Of a DNA stretch of 64,000 nt, positions 32,717 to 44,700 are shown one piece after another. This DNA is from Synaphobranchus kaupii (lineage: Eukaryota; Chordata; Actinopteri; Anguilliformes; Synaphobranchidae): the NCBI GenBank assembly GCA_029718625.1, contig CM056391.1:2760579-2824578 (forward strand). Reading direction: 5' to 3'. Position 1 is the stretch's first letter; each line of letters begins with the position of its first letter. The notes below the pieces were generated by a model that saw only the letters and a program-made list of their open reading frames with translations, did no database searches and was not told the origin of the DNA. A program made the position numbers and the translations under genes.

Positions 32717-34771
32717 GCCTCCTACTTTCCTCCTCCCTAACAAGTTTGTCATTTCTCACATCCATATTGTTTCTTAAACATTACATTCCCAGTGGAACCT
32801 TACAAGAGGCCTTTCATATTTCCATGTAGCAAAACCCATTTCCAATATAAAAATATGTGGCGTGAAGGATATATATCTTTTTGTACCACAGAGCATAATG
32901 GATTTAGTTTGACCTGATTTTCATATTTCCGTCATGTGAAACATTTCAAAAGAGATTAAAGGCATGGTTTTTAATACTATTTTTTAATATTCATTATCCA
33001 TGTATATGCACAAGCCAACCTCCCAGTGAGACATCGCTAGTTATGTCATGCAGCCAATAATCTGAAAAAGATGTGATGCGCATTAAAATTGCACAAGCTG
33101 TTTTCATGCAATTTCAAGTAAAACTAAAAAGGGATACATGTGACTGTAACAAGACACACAGCATTTATTTTTCATGCGCATTTCAGTTTAATTGTTTCTT
33201 TTTAAATATGAATGTATAAGGTTAATCGTGGGGCACGTCTTTGTGTGCACCATCCGTGTTACTGCTGTGGATGAGCTCACGCCCACGGCGGCTACGATAA
33301 TCAGACATTCCAAATTAGGGTAATGCATTTAAAAAAAAAGAAATACGATAATAGAAAACTAACTAACTTAGTTTTCAACATATACGTCAGGATTTCTTCC
33401 TAGGGTGAAAAAAAAACAGGGTTAGCAGGACAAACTGTAACTTATCCAAGAATGGCTGCCAAACTGGAGGTGACGTTGCAGTTTAAATAAACGGAGTTGC
33501 TTTGTTTTCAGCTGGGAGCCGCGTTCCACAGGCCGTCCTAACGGTGTTTTATTAACCCTGTTGCTCCTCATTCCCCGGGGGAGAGAAAAAAGACAGAAAA
33601 ACGAGTGGCGTCTGAATGCAGGAATCCTCAGTAGTGCTAATGAGCAACAGAGAAACCAATGCAGAGTGACATCACGCCTCATATGAAGACATCAAGCATG
33701 CTGATTGGCTCCCTGGAGGCTGATGGTATCTTTTGATGTGCCATTCAAAGATCACAGTTCAAAAGTAATCAGTATGAAATTTATATTCTTGTTGGATTCT
33801 GTATGTGATATTGCTTTTTTGGCACCACATCTGCACTAGAGAACTTTTAGAGGACAATTTCCTCGACTGATGGAATGGTGGTAACACCACAGTCCTCAGG
33901 AAGATTAGAGAGCAATGCCATAGTTTCCATGTCAACTCGGCAATTCCACAAATTCTTTCTGACGTTTCCACGAAGCAGGAAGTGACATAAAGTGCCAGTT
34001 TACAGCGGATTATCTTCCATCCCTGGTTCAGAAAATCGATGCGTGAGATGTAGGCCTGTGACCTTCAAGACCAGCCACTGGGGGGGGGGGGGGGGGGGTG
34101 CTCCGCGTGTCCAAGAACCTATTTTGCCCCCAAGTGCCCGATGTGCAACTTTGAATTGATAAATTAATAGTTGTATTATTGTTGGTATGATTAATACCCA
34201 TGCATTCATTATAAAAATATAAAACTATATTCTGTACAATAACTGGGTGTCTAGGTTGGTGTCCTTTTATTGGTTTGAGCACCGCCACTCAAAAGTTCAT
34301 TGCATGGCCCTGTTCAGGACGGAAAAGATGCATTTGCATTAGCAAAATAAAACACACAGAGATACAGGTAAAAAAAAAATACTAAATATACAACTATTTT
34401 ATAACTCGCATCAGGACTAAACTTACAATTGGATCTGCGGGAAATGACTTTATGTGGAATCTGAATGACTATGACGTGAAGGTACCGTGTGGCTCAAGCT
34501 ACTATATCTCACAGTAAACAGGAAAGAGCATCGTTTGTATGAAGCGCTGGGGCTTCCACGAAGATGACACGCGTCAGGACTAATCGGCCTCTGAATTTCA
34601 TTCACTCCTGCACGCAATCGACAGCCATTCACATCCATAGTCTGTGAGCCTTATATGGAGCCCTGACAACAACCTGTTTATTATCTCTGTGGTAAAATTT
34701 CCTTACTTTCACAGTTTTTCAGTTGCCATGTTTCACACCGTATACGCTCTCAACACAGCAGCGTGCACATT
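32581..34771. other. Unassigned sequence
   Basis: A TC/CA microsatellite lies at 32671-32717 and a G run at 34081-34098. The rest is AT-rich with no recognised exon or element. Confidence 0.45.
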
Positions 34772-34925
34772 CAATACAACCCCCGGCAAAAATTATGGAA
34801 TCACCACACTTAGAGGACGTTCACCCAGGTTTTTTTTTTACTTCGTAGCAAATAAACAAATCACAGATATGACACAAAACAATTTTTGTTTAATAGCTGA
34901 ACATTCTGGCTTCGTGAAACATACC
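34772..34925 (+). mobile_element. Terminal fragment of a Tc1/mariner-type transposon
   Basis: 'caacccccggcaaaaattat' - ggaatcacc is the terminal sequence of a fish Tc1-like family as I remember it. It is followed by the family's subterminal text 'caaatcacagatatgacaca' - aaac...'cattctggcttcgtgaaaca'. No transposase region follows, so only one end remains. The family assignment rests on memory. Confidence 0.6.
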
Positions 34926-35870
34926 TCAAATTAAATTAAATTATTTTAATTAATGGCATTTCACAGCGTGACTCGAGATCATTCAAAGCAATTCTGAGCA
35001 ATCCTCTGGTTACCCCCCAAAGCATTAGTTCCTCCTAAGTTAAATCCTAGAAGGTCGATGTGTACGCTGGGTCTTGTTCCAATTAAATTTAAAACAGCTA
35101 CAGGATACACAGCAGAGCTGTATTCGCCTTTATATAGTAGATCTGCAATTTCTGTCCCTCGCTGCAGAATCAGTTTCGTTGCACGTCAGAATGTCGGTCT
35201 ACCATAACATGAGCTTGCAAAGAGTAAGGTGTGTGTTTGTTACCCCATGGGCTCGGAATTAATGAATGGCCTGAGAGGAGACAAAACCTTGCTTTTGCTC
35301 CTCAGGTAACAGGAGACCTATTCTTTGATACACCGTCACTGCCCAGCCCTGATTAAATATAATGCGGTCCAAATAAACAGCCGTATAAGGGCGCATTCTG
35401 AATACAATTAGGGTAATTTAGATATAATCATTTCATATCAGGTCACGGTCATGTCGGCTCGATTATCAACATAACTGCCTTCTGGCAAACTGAATTAAAT
35501 TCATTATCCGTAGCATCACAGTACCGCTTGACAGCGAGGCTAATGTGCCAGTCACAAGAGAATAGTCGGCTATTAGCGGACTTGCCGTTACCCAGCTACA
35601 GCTTGCAAGCTTTTCAGTCGATTGGCTTTTCGTGAACAGACTATGAGATGAAGGCCGGGGGCTTTCCAACTCACCTCTGACGCTGTAAACTATACTCTTT
35701 CACAAAAGTGTGATGCTACAATGCTACCAGGAAGAAGAAAAAAAACTGACTGAACTGAGGTGGGAAAGCTATAGTAAATGACATTGCCATTGACCAATGA
35801 ATGACGGCCGTTTCACCGATCGAACAGATCCATCGTAAGGTGCGTAGGTACCTATTGTAATTGCTAGTTC
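34926..35870. other. Unassigned sequence, possible conserved non-coding block at 35300-35640
   Basis: No exon was recognised. 35300-35640 is complex and non-repetitive with several TAAT and ATTA motifs. Confidence 0.35.
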
Positions 35871-35871
35871 C

Positions 35872-35944
35872 CCCTAATCCAGGTGATTGGAACAAAATAC
35901 TGGGGGGAGGGGCTTTTACTTTCGTTACCTGGATTTTCCACATC
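35872..35944 (+). mobile_element. Fragment of the second MITE family
   Basis: 'taatccaggtgattggaaca' - aaatactggggggaggggcttttactttcgttacctggattttccac matches the end region of the elements at 24950-25160 and 48800-49000. Confidence 0.65.
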
Positions 35945-36588
35945 TGATGGCAGCCCATAGAACTTCTTGGTGGATTTTTGTGAAATTTGGCACATTGATA
36001 GAGTACAGTCCAATGTATCGAGACACCAAATTTGGGGTTAGTCCCATCTACCCCTCTAGCGCCACCAACAGTCCAAGTTTTTCTGTAACCTTGGAGCCAT
36101 TTGGCACGGAGTTGTGAGTTTTCAACTATCTTGGAAAATCCATTTAGACATCTCCTAGAGATATTGCTCAATACAGCTGCAATTTGGTTATTATGTCTTT
36201 TGACCATTGTCTTTAAGAGTTGTTAAAAGATAGTTCCTCGGTCAAACAACATGGCTGCAATATACCAAAGAATTTGGCGGCAAAGGCGCCATTAAAAAAA
36301 GGGGCAACATAGTATCTGCAACCCTCTCACCTTAGGCATTAATCTTGGTACACATGCTTACGATGATGTCTGGGGGGCACACTCTAAGTTTTTCACGAAA
36401 TTTGGCCACTTGAGGGGCGCTATACCAAAAAACAGGTTGAAGCACCAATTAATCCGAAACAAAAGCAGATTTTCAACCAAATCTTTGGGGGAACAGTAAT
36501 GGGTCCAAATTGGCAACCAACAGAATTCGTCGCATGGAGGCACTGCAGTGCTTGGCCGCTTCATCGCTGCTTGCAGCTATATTTAAAG
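35945..36588. repeat. Interspersed fish repeat, unclassified
   Basis: The stretch starts with text typical of a common fish repeat: 'agaacttcttggtggatttt' - tgtgaaatttggcacattgatag. It ends with 'gcttcatcgctgcttgcagc' - tatattta. The phrase gaaatttggc recurs at about 36398. Overlapping frames of 163 and 76 codons on opposite strands show no known domain. The repeat call rests on memory of such sequence and could not be tested here. Confidence 0.5.
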
Positions 36589-36929
36589 GTTGTTTTTGAA
36601 AACACATTGTGAATGAAAGGCAGGCACTCGTTCAGCGAGATCTCAAGATGGAAAACGTTTCTCAATGAGGGAGGCGTGACCAGTCATGGCCTATTCATTA
36701 CTCGAGGGGACAAATAAACGTGCAAGCTGAATACCAAGCTGAATGCAAAACCTGTCCCATTCCACCAAAATAGCCTATTCCCACCGGACTGCAGCACATT
36801 GCTCGTTAGGCCCACTGGACTCGTCTAACCTTGTCATTCATAATAAATCGAGAATTATTCCTTCAATGCATCTCTCGACTTAAAACTAGGACCCTTCTCC
36901 AGGGAAACCAATAATATCCCGCATATTTA

Positions 36930-37160
36930 GTAGATGCGCCCCGGGGTGGAAATGACTCAGCTGGCCACTGCGGTTGAAACAAGACGGCGCCGATAACGTT
37001 CGTTTCCACGACAGCGTCCTGGGCCCGCGAGCTAGAAAACGCCGGCGACTGTTTTGGAAGTGTTCGTAACCCGCACGCGGCGGGTGCTTTTCTTCACCTG
37101 AGCTTGTGCGCGGCGCGGCTGTGCGCGACAGAGCGAGGGGGGCGTGCGTTTAAACCTAGA
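36930..37160. promoter_or_regulatory. CpG-rich block (candidate CpG island)
   Basis: CpG dinucleotides are dense in 'acggcgccgataacgttcgt', 'ggcccgcgagctagaaaacg' - ccggcgac, 'acccgcacgcggcgggtgct' and 'gtgcgcggcgcggctgtgcg' - cgac, in otherwise CpG-poor surroundings. A TGACTCA-type (AP-1-like) motif lies at 36954. No transcript or coding exon is identified beside it, so the promoter role is inference. Confidence 0.4.
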
Positions 37161-38082
37161 ACATTCCTCTTCTTGAATAATTCCGATGTTCCCTGTGCAA
37201 CCGAGCAGGCTAGTTCCCCTACGTTATGGCAGTTATTTTCTTGTTGTTTCCTTTCTTCTGTTTGTCAGGGAGAAATGGGTACAAGGACACCATCATGTGC
37301 AATAAAGAGAGACAAAGCACCGTACGGCACGGAGCTGAACGAACAGCCCATCAGCCGTTTCAGGGAAAAATAAAAGGAAAGGAGAAGATAGGCTATAGAA
37401 TGTCCTCCCCCCCTCCCCCAACCCCCCACCCCCACATCAGTCACCACAGAATAGACGCCACAATAAAGGCGAAGAACGATTTACTCCGTAACGCAAAACA
37501 TCCTGGTGCCTGGGAAGACGTGTCATTGTAAATGCACCCGTTTCTCATGGCGGTGCTCGGACGTCCGTGGTCCGTGTAGAGACACCTACGGTTCACTTTA
37601 GGGCACGGGCGCGGTCTGGAAAGCACTACAAATACATTGAATTCCCAGAGTTACAGACATTAATTATGTCCACAGTGTGTAGGCCTACAATGTGACACAG
37701 CCTACAGCGTCTCATACGTAGGGGGGGGGGGCTTTGAAATGCAGAATCTCTGTCGCATGTTAATTGAATTGTTTTTTTTCTTTTTTTCTTTTTACAAAAA
37801 CAGCTTTGTGTCAGGAAACAGATAAGGTCTCGGGGCCATTTTACTGTGTGTGTGTCACCCTTATCCCACAGATAATCTGTCACCCGTGATACAAACAGCT
37901 GTGATTTTTCACGAGATTCCGGTTTCTCGCTCTTTTATTCATGGAATGAATGAAGAATGCAGCGCAAGATAACACATTTTAAACAGATTTTGTGTAGGGG
38001 GGGGGGGGTAGGACTACCCCAGACCAGGAGGGCGTTGTGAGATACTTAGCGTTCTTACGTTTACCCACTTGTTCCGGTACAT
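37161..38082. other. Unassigned sequence
   Basis: G runs lie at 37722-37731 and 37997-38008. Nothing else was recognised. Confidence 0.4.
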
Positions 38083-38232
38083 TTAACCCATTGAAGAGAA
38101 GGAATGTGGAATGTTTTCAAAATTCTAAGTCAGTGTTCTAGAACTCCATGGTCAATGTTACATCAGCATCAGAATGCTCAGTCATGAACACATCTAATCA
38201 CATATTTGCGATCTTGCACCGTGAAGGGTTAA
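38083..38232. mobile_element. piggyBac-like MITE, copy 3 (intact ends)
   Basis: The element of about 150 bp including flanks is bounded by TTAA at 38083-38086 and 38229-38232. The ends read TTAACCCATTGAAG and GTGAAGGGTTAA, which are inverted copies. The interior shares 'attctaagtcagtgttctag' - aactcc and 'tctaatcacatatttgcgat' - cttgcacc with copies 1 and 2. TTAA targeting is the mark of piggyBac elements. Confidence 0.8.
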
Positions 38233-39621
38233 AGAGATCTCCCGCTGTATCCTCTCGCATCTGTCCGCAGGACTAATGTGTTTTTATCAGATTAAATAAC
38301 ACGCAAAGGGCAGTGTTTCAGTCTGGCTTCACTAACGTTGTGATATTGCAGCGTCAATAGCCTAGAACACTCTTGTCCCTTTCTGCCATCTCTCTCAACA
38401 ACAACAACGGAGGAGGAGGAAAAGAGAGAGATCTCTCTCAACAACAACAACGGAGGAGGAGGAAAAGAGAGAGATGATGTGAATATACACGTCTCGCATT
38501 CAGCGGGGGTCGCGTTGACTGTTGCTTAGCGCACTAGGAATGCTCCTGGACCTCGCTGGGTGATCACGTGTGTCCTGTCAGCGTCAGAAACCGTAAAAAA
38601 GGCACAAAACTAACTCAAACGCAACACATCCTCCTGTGTTACTTGCAACAGAAACACAAATGAGTTGATGCATGACTAGCTGCCATGTGCATGCTCTAGT
38701 GAACTGAAATATCTTAGCACCTGAAGGAAAGGATGCAATGTGTAACTGGTTTATCAACACTGGTCACAGTCTGTGACTCTGTGGAAGGCTACAAATGACC
38801 CATTATCTTGCATTTTTTTTAACAGACTGGCAGATGAATACCAGATGGTCATACACACACCAAGATGGTTATATATGATCCTCTCCAAGCCTCATAAATT
38901 CCTGCCAGGACCAACACTTGCCATTATTAGAGTTACATCACAGTGCGTTTAGTCAATACGTATAACACAGCAGGAGCCAGCCTTTGTGAACGCGAACCGT
39001 CCTGCTTTAGACAACCTGATGATGTTTTCAACAGCTGATTTACGGCCTTGCCAAAATGTGTCTGTCTATCTACTGTCAACGAATGAAGAGAGCCAGGATC
39101 TAGCCGTCAAAAATTATATTAGTTTTTAGTCTATTTTGGCTTTTATTCTTTAATCATGCTTTAATTGATTTAATTAATGGAATCCTTTCATTTATGACCC
39201 CCCCCCCCTTTATGCTATATTCCATTATATCGGGCAACAATGTATTGGTTGATTAATTGATTAATATAGAAAATACGGTTCCAGTTATAATGCATATTCA
39301 AGCGAAAAGAACAGCGATATGCGTATTTCTGTGTTTTCTGAACACTTCTGTGCTCCCTTGTGCAATCCAAAATAGCGATACGACTGTCCACTATGGTGGG
39401 GCTTTCATTCAAATTGTGAGGAGACCAGGGGGAGATGGACTGGCAGCGGGAGGGTTGTTTTCTGGGTTAAGGTAAAGCAATCACACAGAAGCAGTCCGCA
39501 GAAGGCAGCTTTGCTAAACGGGTCTGACAGGCGGCGCATTGCACCCCCCCCCCCCCCCTCCCCCAGGCAACGCAGGGAGTGACAAAACACACGGTTGGCG
39601 CCATTAGCGGTAATACGCTGA
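38233..39621. other. Unassigned sequence with a 41-bp tandem pair
   Basis: 'ctctcaacaacaacaacgga' - ggaggaggaaaagagagagat occurs twice in tandem at about 38393-38475. A C run lies at 39543-39558. No exon was recognised. Confidence 0.45.
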
Positions 39622-39850
39622 GTGGCGGTGTAGCGCAGTCACTGCGTCGGCTAGGGAACCGGGCGCGTAATTCTGAGGTTGCAGGTTCACCTCCCTGGTG
39701 GGGAGCCTGTTGTTGCTGTGCCCTTGAGGGAGGCACTTACGTACAACCTGACTCGCTTCAGTACATATCCAGCTCCTATAAACGCATTGAACGTAAAACG
39801 AATGGACGCTATTAGAGCTGCTCAGGATAAGAGCATCTGCTAAATACCTC
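39622..39850 (+). mobile_element. tRNA-derived SINE
   Basis: The tRNA-like head 'gtggcggtgtagcgcagtca' is followed by 'gaggttgcaggttcacctcc' (box B region), then 'cccttgagggaggcacttac', 'ctcgcttcagtacatatcca' and the tail 'ctcaggataagagcatctgc' - taaatacctc. An A-rich end follows. Confidence 0.85.
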
Positions 39851-39889
39851 AACAAAAAAAACAAAAAAAAGAACAAGTTTTTCTAACAT

Positions 39890-40072
39890 ACGAAACGACG
39901 CACAGGTTTGACAGCAAATGTCAAATGTGCAACGGTCTATATTTATGAACAACTCTACTACATGACTTGGCAAGCTATTCCACACATTGACAACTCTCTG
40001 TGTGAAAAATGCTTTGCGATATTCAGGAAGAAGCCCATTTCTTCCCTCGCACACCCCAGCTGAAACGGGCAT
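39890..40072 (-). pseudogene. Non-LTR retrotransposon ORF2 C-terminal remnant
   Basis: The - frame contains MPVSAGVCEGRNGLLPEYRK followed by AFFTQRVVNVWNSLPSHVVE. The 'FF..R....WN.LP..VV' pattern is typical of the C-terminal region of fish LINE reverse transcriptases of a different group from the L2 copy at 25341. The frame ends soon after, so this is a short truncated relic. Confidence 0.55.
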
Positions 40073-40090
40073 GACTTTGTACGTAAAGAG

Positions 40091-41315
40091 GGATCAGAAT
40101 GTTTCCATTCATACTGTATATTGTGCATATTCCTTTATTTTGTTTATTCCTTTATCCATATTTCCCATAAACGAGAAGGGAAGCAAAGAGGTGCATTCAC
40201 ATCATATTTCAGTCTTACTAGCAAAACAATATGCAGAGAAATGAGTCATTTGAATAATGTTGTTCAAACGCAGTGTTTTTGATGTAAGCTATTTATCCTG
40301 TTGATTACCTGACACCCAAACGAGCTGATTTAAAACAACCTCAAGCTAAATTATTTTGGAAACTACACAAAATCACATTGTGTGATTGCTGCTGGCTATA
40401 TTTCATTTGCAACAGCAGAAACAATTAATTACTTTTTAAAAATGCATAATGGCAGTCATCTGTATTGCTTGCCAAACAATGCTAGTTAGTGCCAAGAATG
40501 AGTGTGAGTGTGTGTGCGGCATACAAAACATGTTCAACATATTATGATCACTGGCATTTAGTACTGTAATATGTGGCATTAATAATAATAATAGTTTTTC
40601 TGTATACACCTTTGGCTGTAGCTCTTAGACAAGCTGAAATAAAAATTCACTTTTTCATAAATTAAATTCTAGATAACCACACAAACAGGCCTGAAAGTAT
40701 ATATACCAAAAGAATATTACAATAAAATTGTAATACTTGTGTATTTTAAGTCGAGGTTTTTCCCCCTTCATTTCCTGGAAAACTACTTCACTTTTAAATT
40801 TGTGTCATCACAAATTCCAGTGGGCGTGCATCAAAATTGGAACTAATAATGTCAATCAAATATGTCTGTTTCCCTCCAAACAATGTACTTTTACACTGAG
40901 GCACGAATTCTTAGTGTTCGCATTTGATGTCAATCAAATTGACTCCATCCTTCAAAAATCCCCGTCAAAAGATTTGTTTTGCTCGCGTATAGGTCATATA
41001 GCGGAAGCTAGTGCTACTCTAACTTCCGTTTCATGGTGACTTTAACTGGAAATGTAACAAGCAATCAAATGTAAAGAAAGTATAATCCTACAGTACATTG
41101 ACTGGATTTACTGTTACTGATAGCCAACAAAAAATTGAAGTATTTAGATCCATGTTAATTTAAAATAATTTATCATTCCAATTCATACATTGTGTGCATT
41201 TACCCCAAATTCGGTTTTGCAGTGTAAAACTAAATGAATATAAAAATAACAAAAAATAGCAGCAGACCTGCATTACAGCAGGCAAGACAGTATGTATGGC
41301 ACACACCATAAACAC
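40091..41315. other. Unassigned AT-rich sequence
   Basis: No exon was recognised. A 100-codon frame at 40737-41039 shows no domain. Confidence 0.4.
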
Positions 41316-41400
41316 CCATTACATTACATTACATTATAGTCATTTGGCAGACGCTCTTATCCAGAGTGACTTACATAGTGCATTTTCAAACTAGGAACAA
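41316..41400 (-). repeat. SINE/LINE tail fragment, minus orientation
   Basis: 'acattatagtcatttggcag' - acgctcttatccagagtgacttacatagtgcatttt is the complement of the family's tail. Confidence 0.7.
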
Positions 41401-41508
41401 GTGCGTTAAAACAACCCTAAAAGGTACAAATTCACCCCCCCCCCCCTCGTCCAATGAAAACCACGCTGGAGGTTTAAGTGACAGTACTCATGCGGTAATA
41501 TCGATTGG

Positions 41509-41602
41509 CACACACTCACACACTCACACACTCACACACTCACACACTCACACACTCACACACTCACACACTCACACACTCACACACTCACACACTCACA
41601 CA
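41509..41602. repeat. 8-bp tandem repeat (ACACACTC)n
   Basis: About eleven units in a row. The repeated Thr/His frame is an artefact. Confidence 0.95.
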
Positions 41603-41746
41603 GTGATGTTACTGGACATTCTCACCTATGGTTCCATTTTGGGCAGCTGGCCGTTGTTTGCACAGTACGGTTTCCTGAAGGACTGCTAAAAGCAGCTGTC
41701 AATGTTAGGTTCGATACACACATACACACAAGTCATGCACACACCG

Positions 41747-41780
<34 letters not shown>

Positions 41781-44700
41781 ACCCACTCAGACAATATCAC
41801 AATATACACAATGGGGAAAAAACTGAAATATCACCATTTTAAACCAATCCCATCCCCCCGACCCACGAAAAAAAAAAAAATGATGTAAAAGGAGAAAGTC
41901 ACCTGTTAAATAGTTTTGCACACCCCTATAATACACTGATGGCACTAAGACTCATGATTCATTTCTTACACATTCATATGTTAGAAGGGTAATCCCAAAC
42001 GCGCTACAGGCCGGCTATATAAAAGAACAATTCTAGTGACCTTTCCGTCATCCACGTTCGGGCAAGGAATTCAAAATAGGCACCTTTATTGATTGCAGCA
42101 CCACCCATGTAATATACATGTTGAAATGTATATGCTCCTAAATTTACATCGGGCAGACTGAGAGCCCTGAAACTTTCTGAACATAAGACTGCGATCCGCT
42201 CCAAGAATATGGACTATGTGATTGCGCGACACTACGCTGAAGCCAATCATGGTTCTGTCTCTTCCCTAAAATTTTGGGGTATTGAGAGTCACTTTGTCAC
42301 CCAGAGGCGGAGATATTAAGAAATTGCTCCGCAGAGAGGCGTACTGGATACATACTTAATAGTGTGGAACCCAATGGGTTAAATGAGTCTCTGAATCTTT
42401 CATTTTTTGTAATTTGTGTATATTTGAGTTACATTATATATTGTTTATGCCATGCCCATAACAGGCTATTATTTATTTTAATTATCTGATATGTGTTGGT
42501 CTTCTCTCTACCCTGTTAAAGAATATTACATTTTGTATGTGGAATCAATGTTAAGATCTATTAGTCCCACACATGCGCACCCTACAATGTGTAATTGATG
42601 GGAGGGTATTTATACACGTGGCCTGTATTTCCTTTTCCTTTCCGTAGAAACGTCAGTCCTATAAAGGCATTTTTGCTGTGAGCTTGGTGAGCTCCAGCCC
42701 TCATTTGGGGTTAGTCCTGGCGAAGTGGTCCTGGTAAGGACTATTCTTTCACAGGAAAGGCATCTTTACAAGTTTACAGCAAACATACACAGGGAATTTT
42801 ACTATAGTGTAAAAGCCTTCTTTACTTGGGGGGGGGGGGGGGGGGGGGGGGTGGCAGTATGCAAATTTACAATCACAAACTAAAGGCTTGCAATTCAGTT
42901 AAGTGCAAAATGCATAAACTGTACTATGAAGTCAGTCATTTTGGGGTTAAAGGCAGTTGCCAGTTTTTGGAAGATCATTTTTGTCTCATTTGTAATTTCG
43001 TAATACATTGCCCTACCTTGACACATCTCATGTTTGCTCATCAAAAAGAACAGGGGAAAGAGGGAAAAGAGAACACTCGTTTATGTGGTTTCCTTTCGGC
43101 CGCCAATAAGGTGTGTGGACACTGCCTAGCCAATCAATGACTTAAATCAATCACTTAGGTGCCGAATCACGGTAGAAAGCAACAGACAGCTCAGCCCAGG
43201 ACTGGCTCTTGAGATGCCCGCCACAGACACAGTATTTGACTTGGCCGTCCTGCCGGTGAATCAATTGAACACTGAATAAAAATTCATTAATCAGCTTTTG
43301 AAAAAATATGGAAAAACTAAGAATGCAGGAAACATTCAGGAAGTCCTATAGATAAATGTACTGAAATATCAAAAAGGCCGTGTGTACACGCCGCATACAT
43401 AAAGAAATCCACCTTCGTTAATTAAATTAAACTAGGACATCTGAAGGCCTAATTGTGTTCTGCGTTTCAGAAACTGCACACGGCTATTCACATCTTAAGA
43501 AAAAGTGCTCCAATGTTGGTCGAGAGATTGCAGTACCATGACAACATCAGAGACAAGGCAGAGTTATGGGTAGTGGCAACATCTACAGAGTGATATTACA
43601 GCTTTCCATAGAGAACAGATTAATGAATTAGGAAACTTTAGTATATCGGATAGGCATATGAAATCCACAAGTAGTCGAATGATATATGTATGACTGTGTA
43701 CATAAGGGCTGACAAGGCCGCACGCACGCACACACGCACGCAAGCCCTATTTTTTCAATAGCAGTGCGTGGGTGCAGTCGACGTGAGCAGCTTGTGACAG
43801 TAAAACGCTTGCCTGCTTCTTCTGCTTGGCCTACTTTGAAATGCTCACACGCACATTTTGAAAGCTCTGGCGTTAAATTCCTCCCAGGTATAACCAACTC
43901 ATTAATGCTCTAGAAACTGGTCTATTCTTTAATTTATTTTTTTATTCCTCCACATAGGGTACAAATTCCCACTCCCATTTGAACAAAATTAATTAAAAAA
44001 AATAATAAAAAATAAATAAAAATAAACCTAAAAGATGGTCAATAACCTTCACTGGTTTGTTAAACTGATGAAATCAGCCTGTGCCCCTCTTTGCTTTCCC
44101 AAGTCTAGATTGGCAACCTGTTTTGCCAACCTAGACTTCGAAAGTATTGGTCATGTTTCCTCATCCGAGAGCAGACCTGGTTCATTCATAAGTTCATGTG
44201 TGAACTTATTGGTCAGGCTTCGAATTAAAACCATAGAGATCTCCATTTCCATCAATGAAACACTGCAGTGAATTGTGGGAAAGGCGCACCCATGTACACC
44301 CATCAACACACACATGTACACACACTACCATACGCACCAATTTGAATATGAACCAGTTAACTCGCTTATGTCAGAAGGCGATGCATTTTTGAAGAGCATC
44401 AGAGACACACTTCAAATTGTAAGCACATACTGCAAGTGGAGCAATTTCATTTTCATATAAAGAATTTATCAAGGATTGTCATCGTCATACCCTGGCAAAG
44501 GCTTTAAATATTTAGGCACACAGTGATACTCATTCATACAAATGCATGTTTAAATGCATACCCGTGCATCCTTAATAGATCTTACTCATAAAAATAAATA
44601 ATAAAAATAAACACTAGAGGAGTTACAGTATAGAAACACAGCTAACCTCCACTAACTGAAGCACAAGGGGTGCATTGAGAATGACTCCATATGGAACGCT

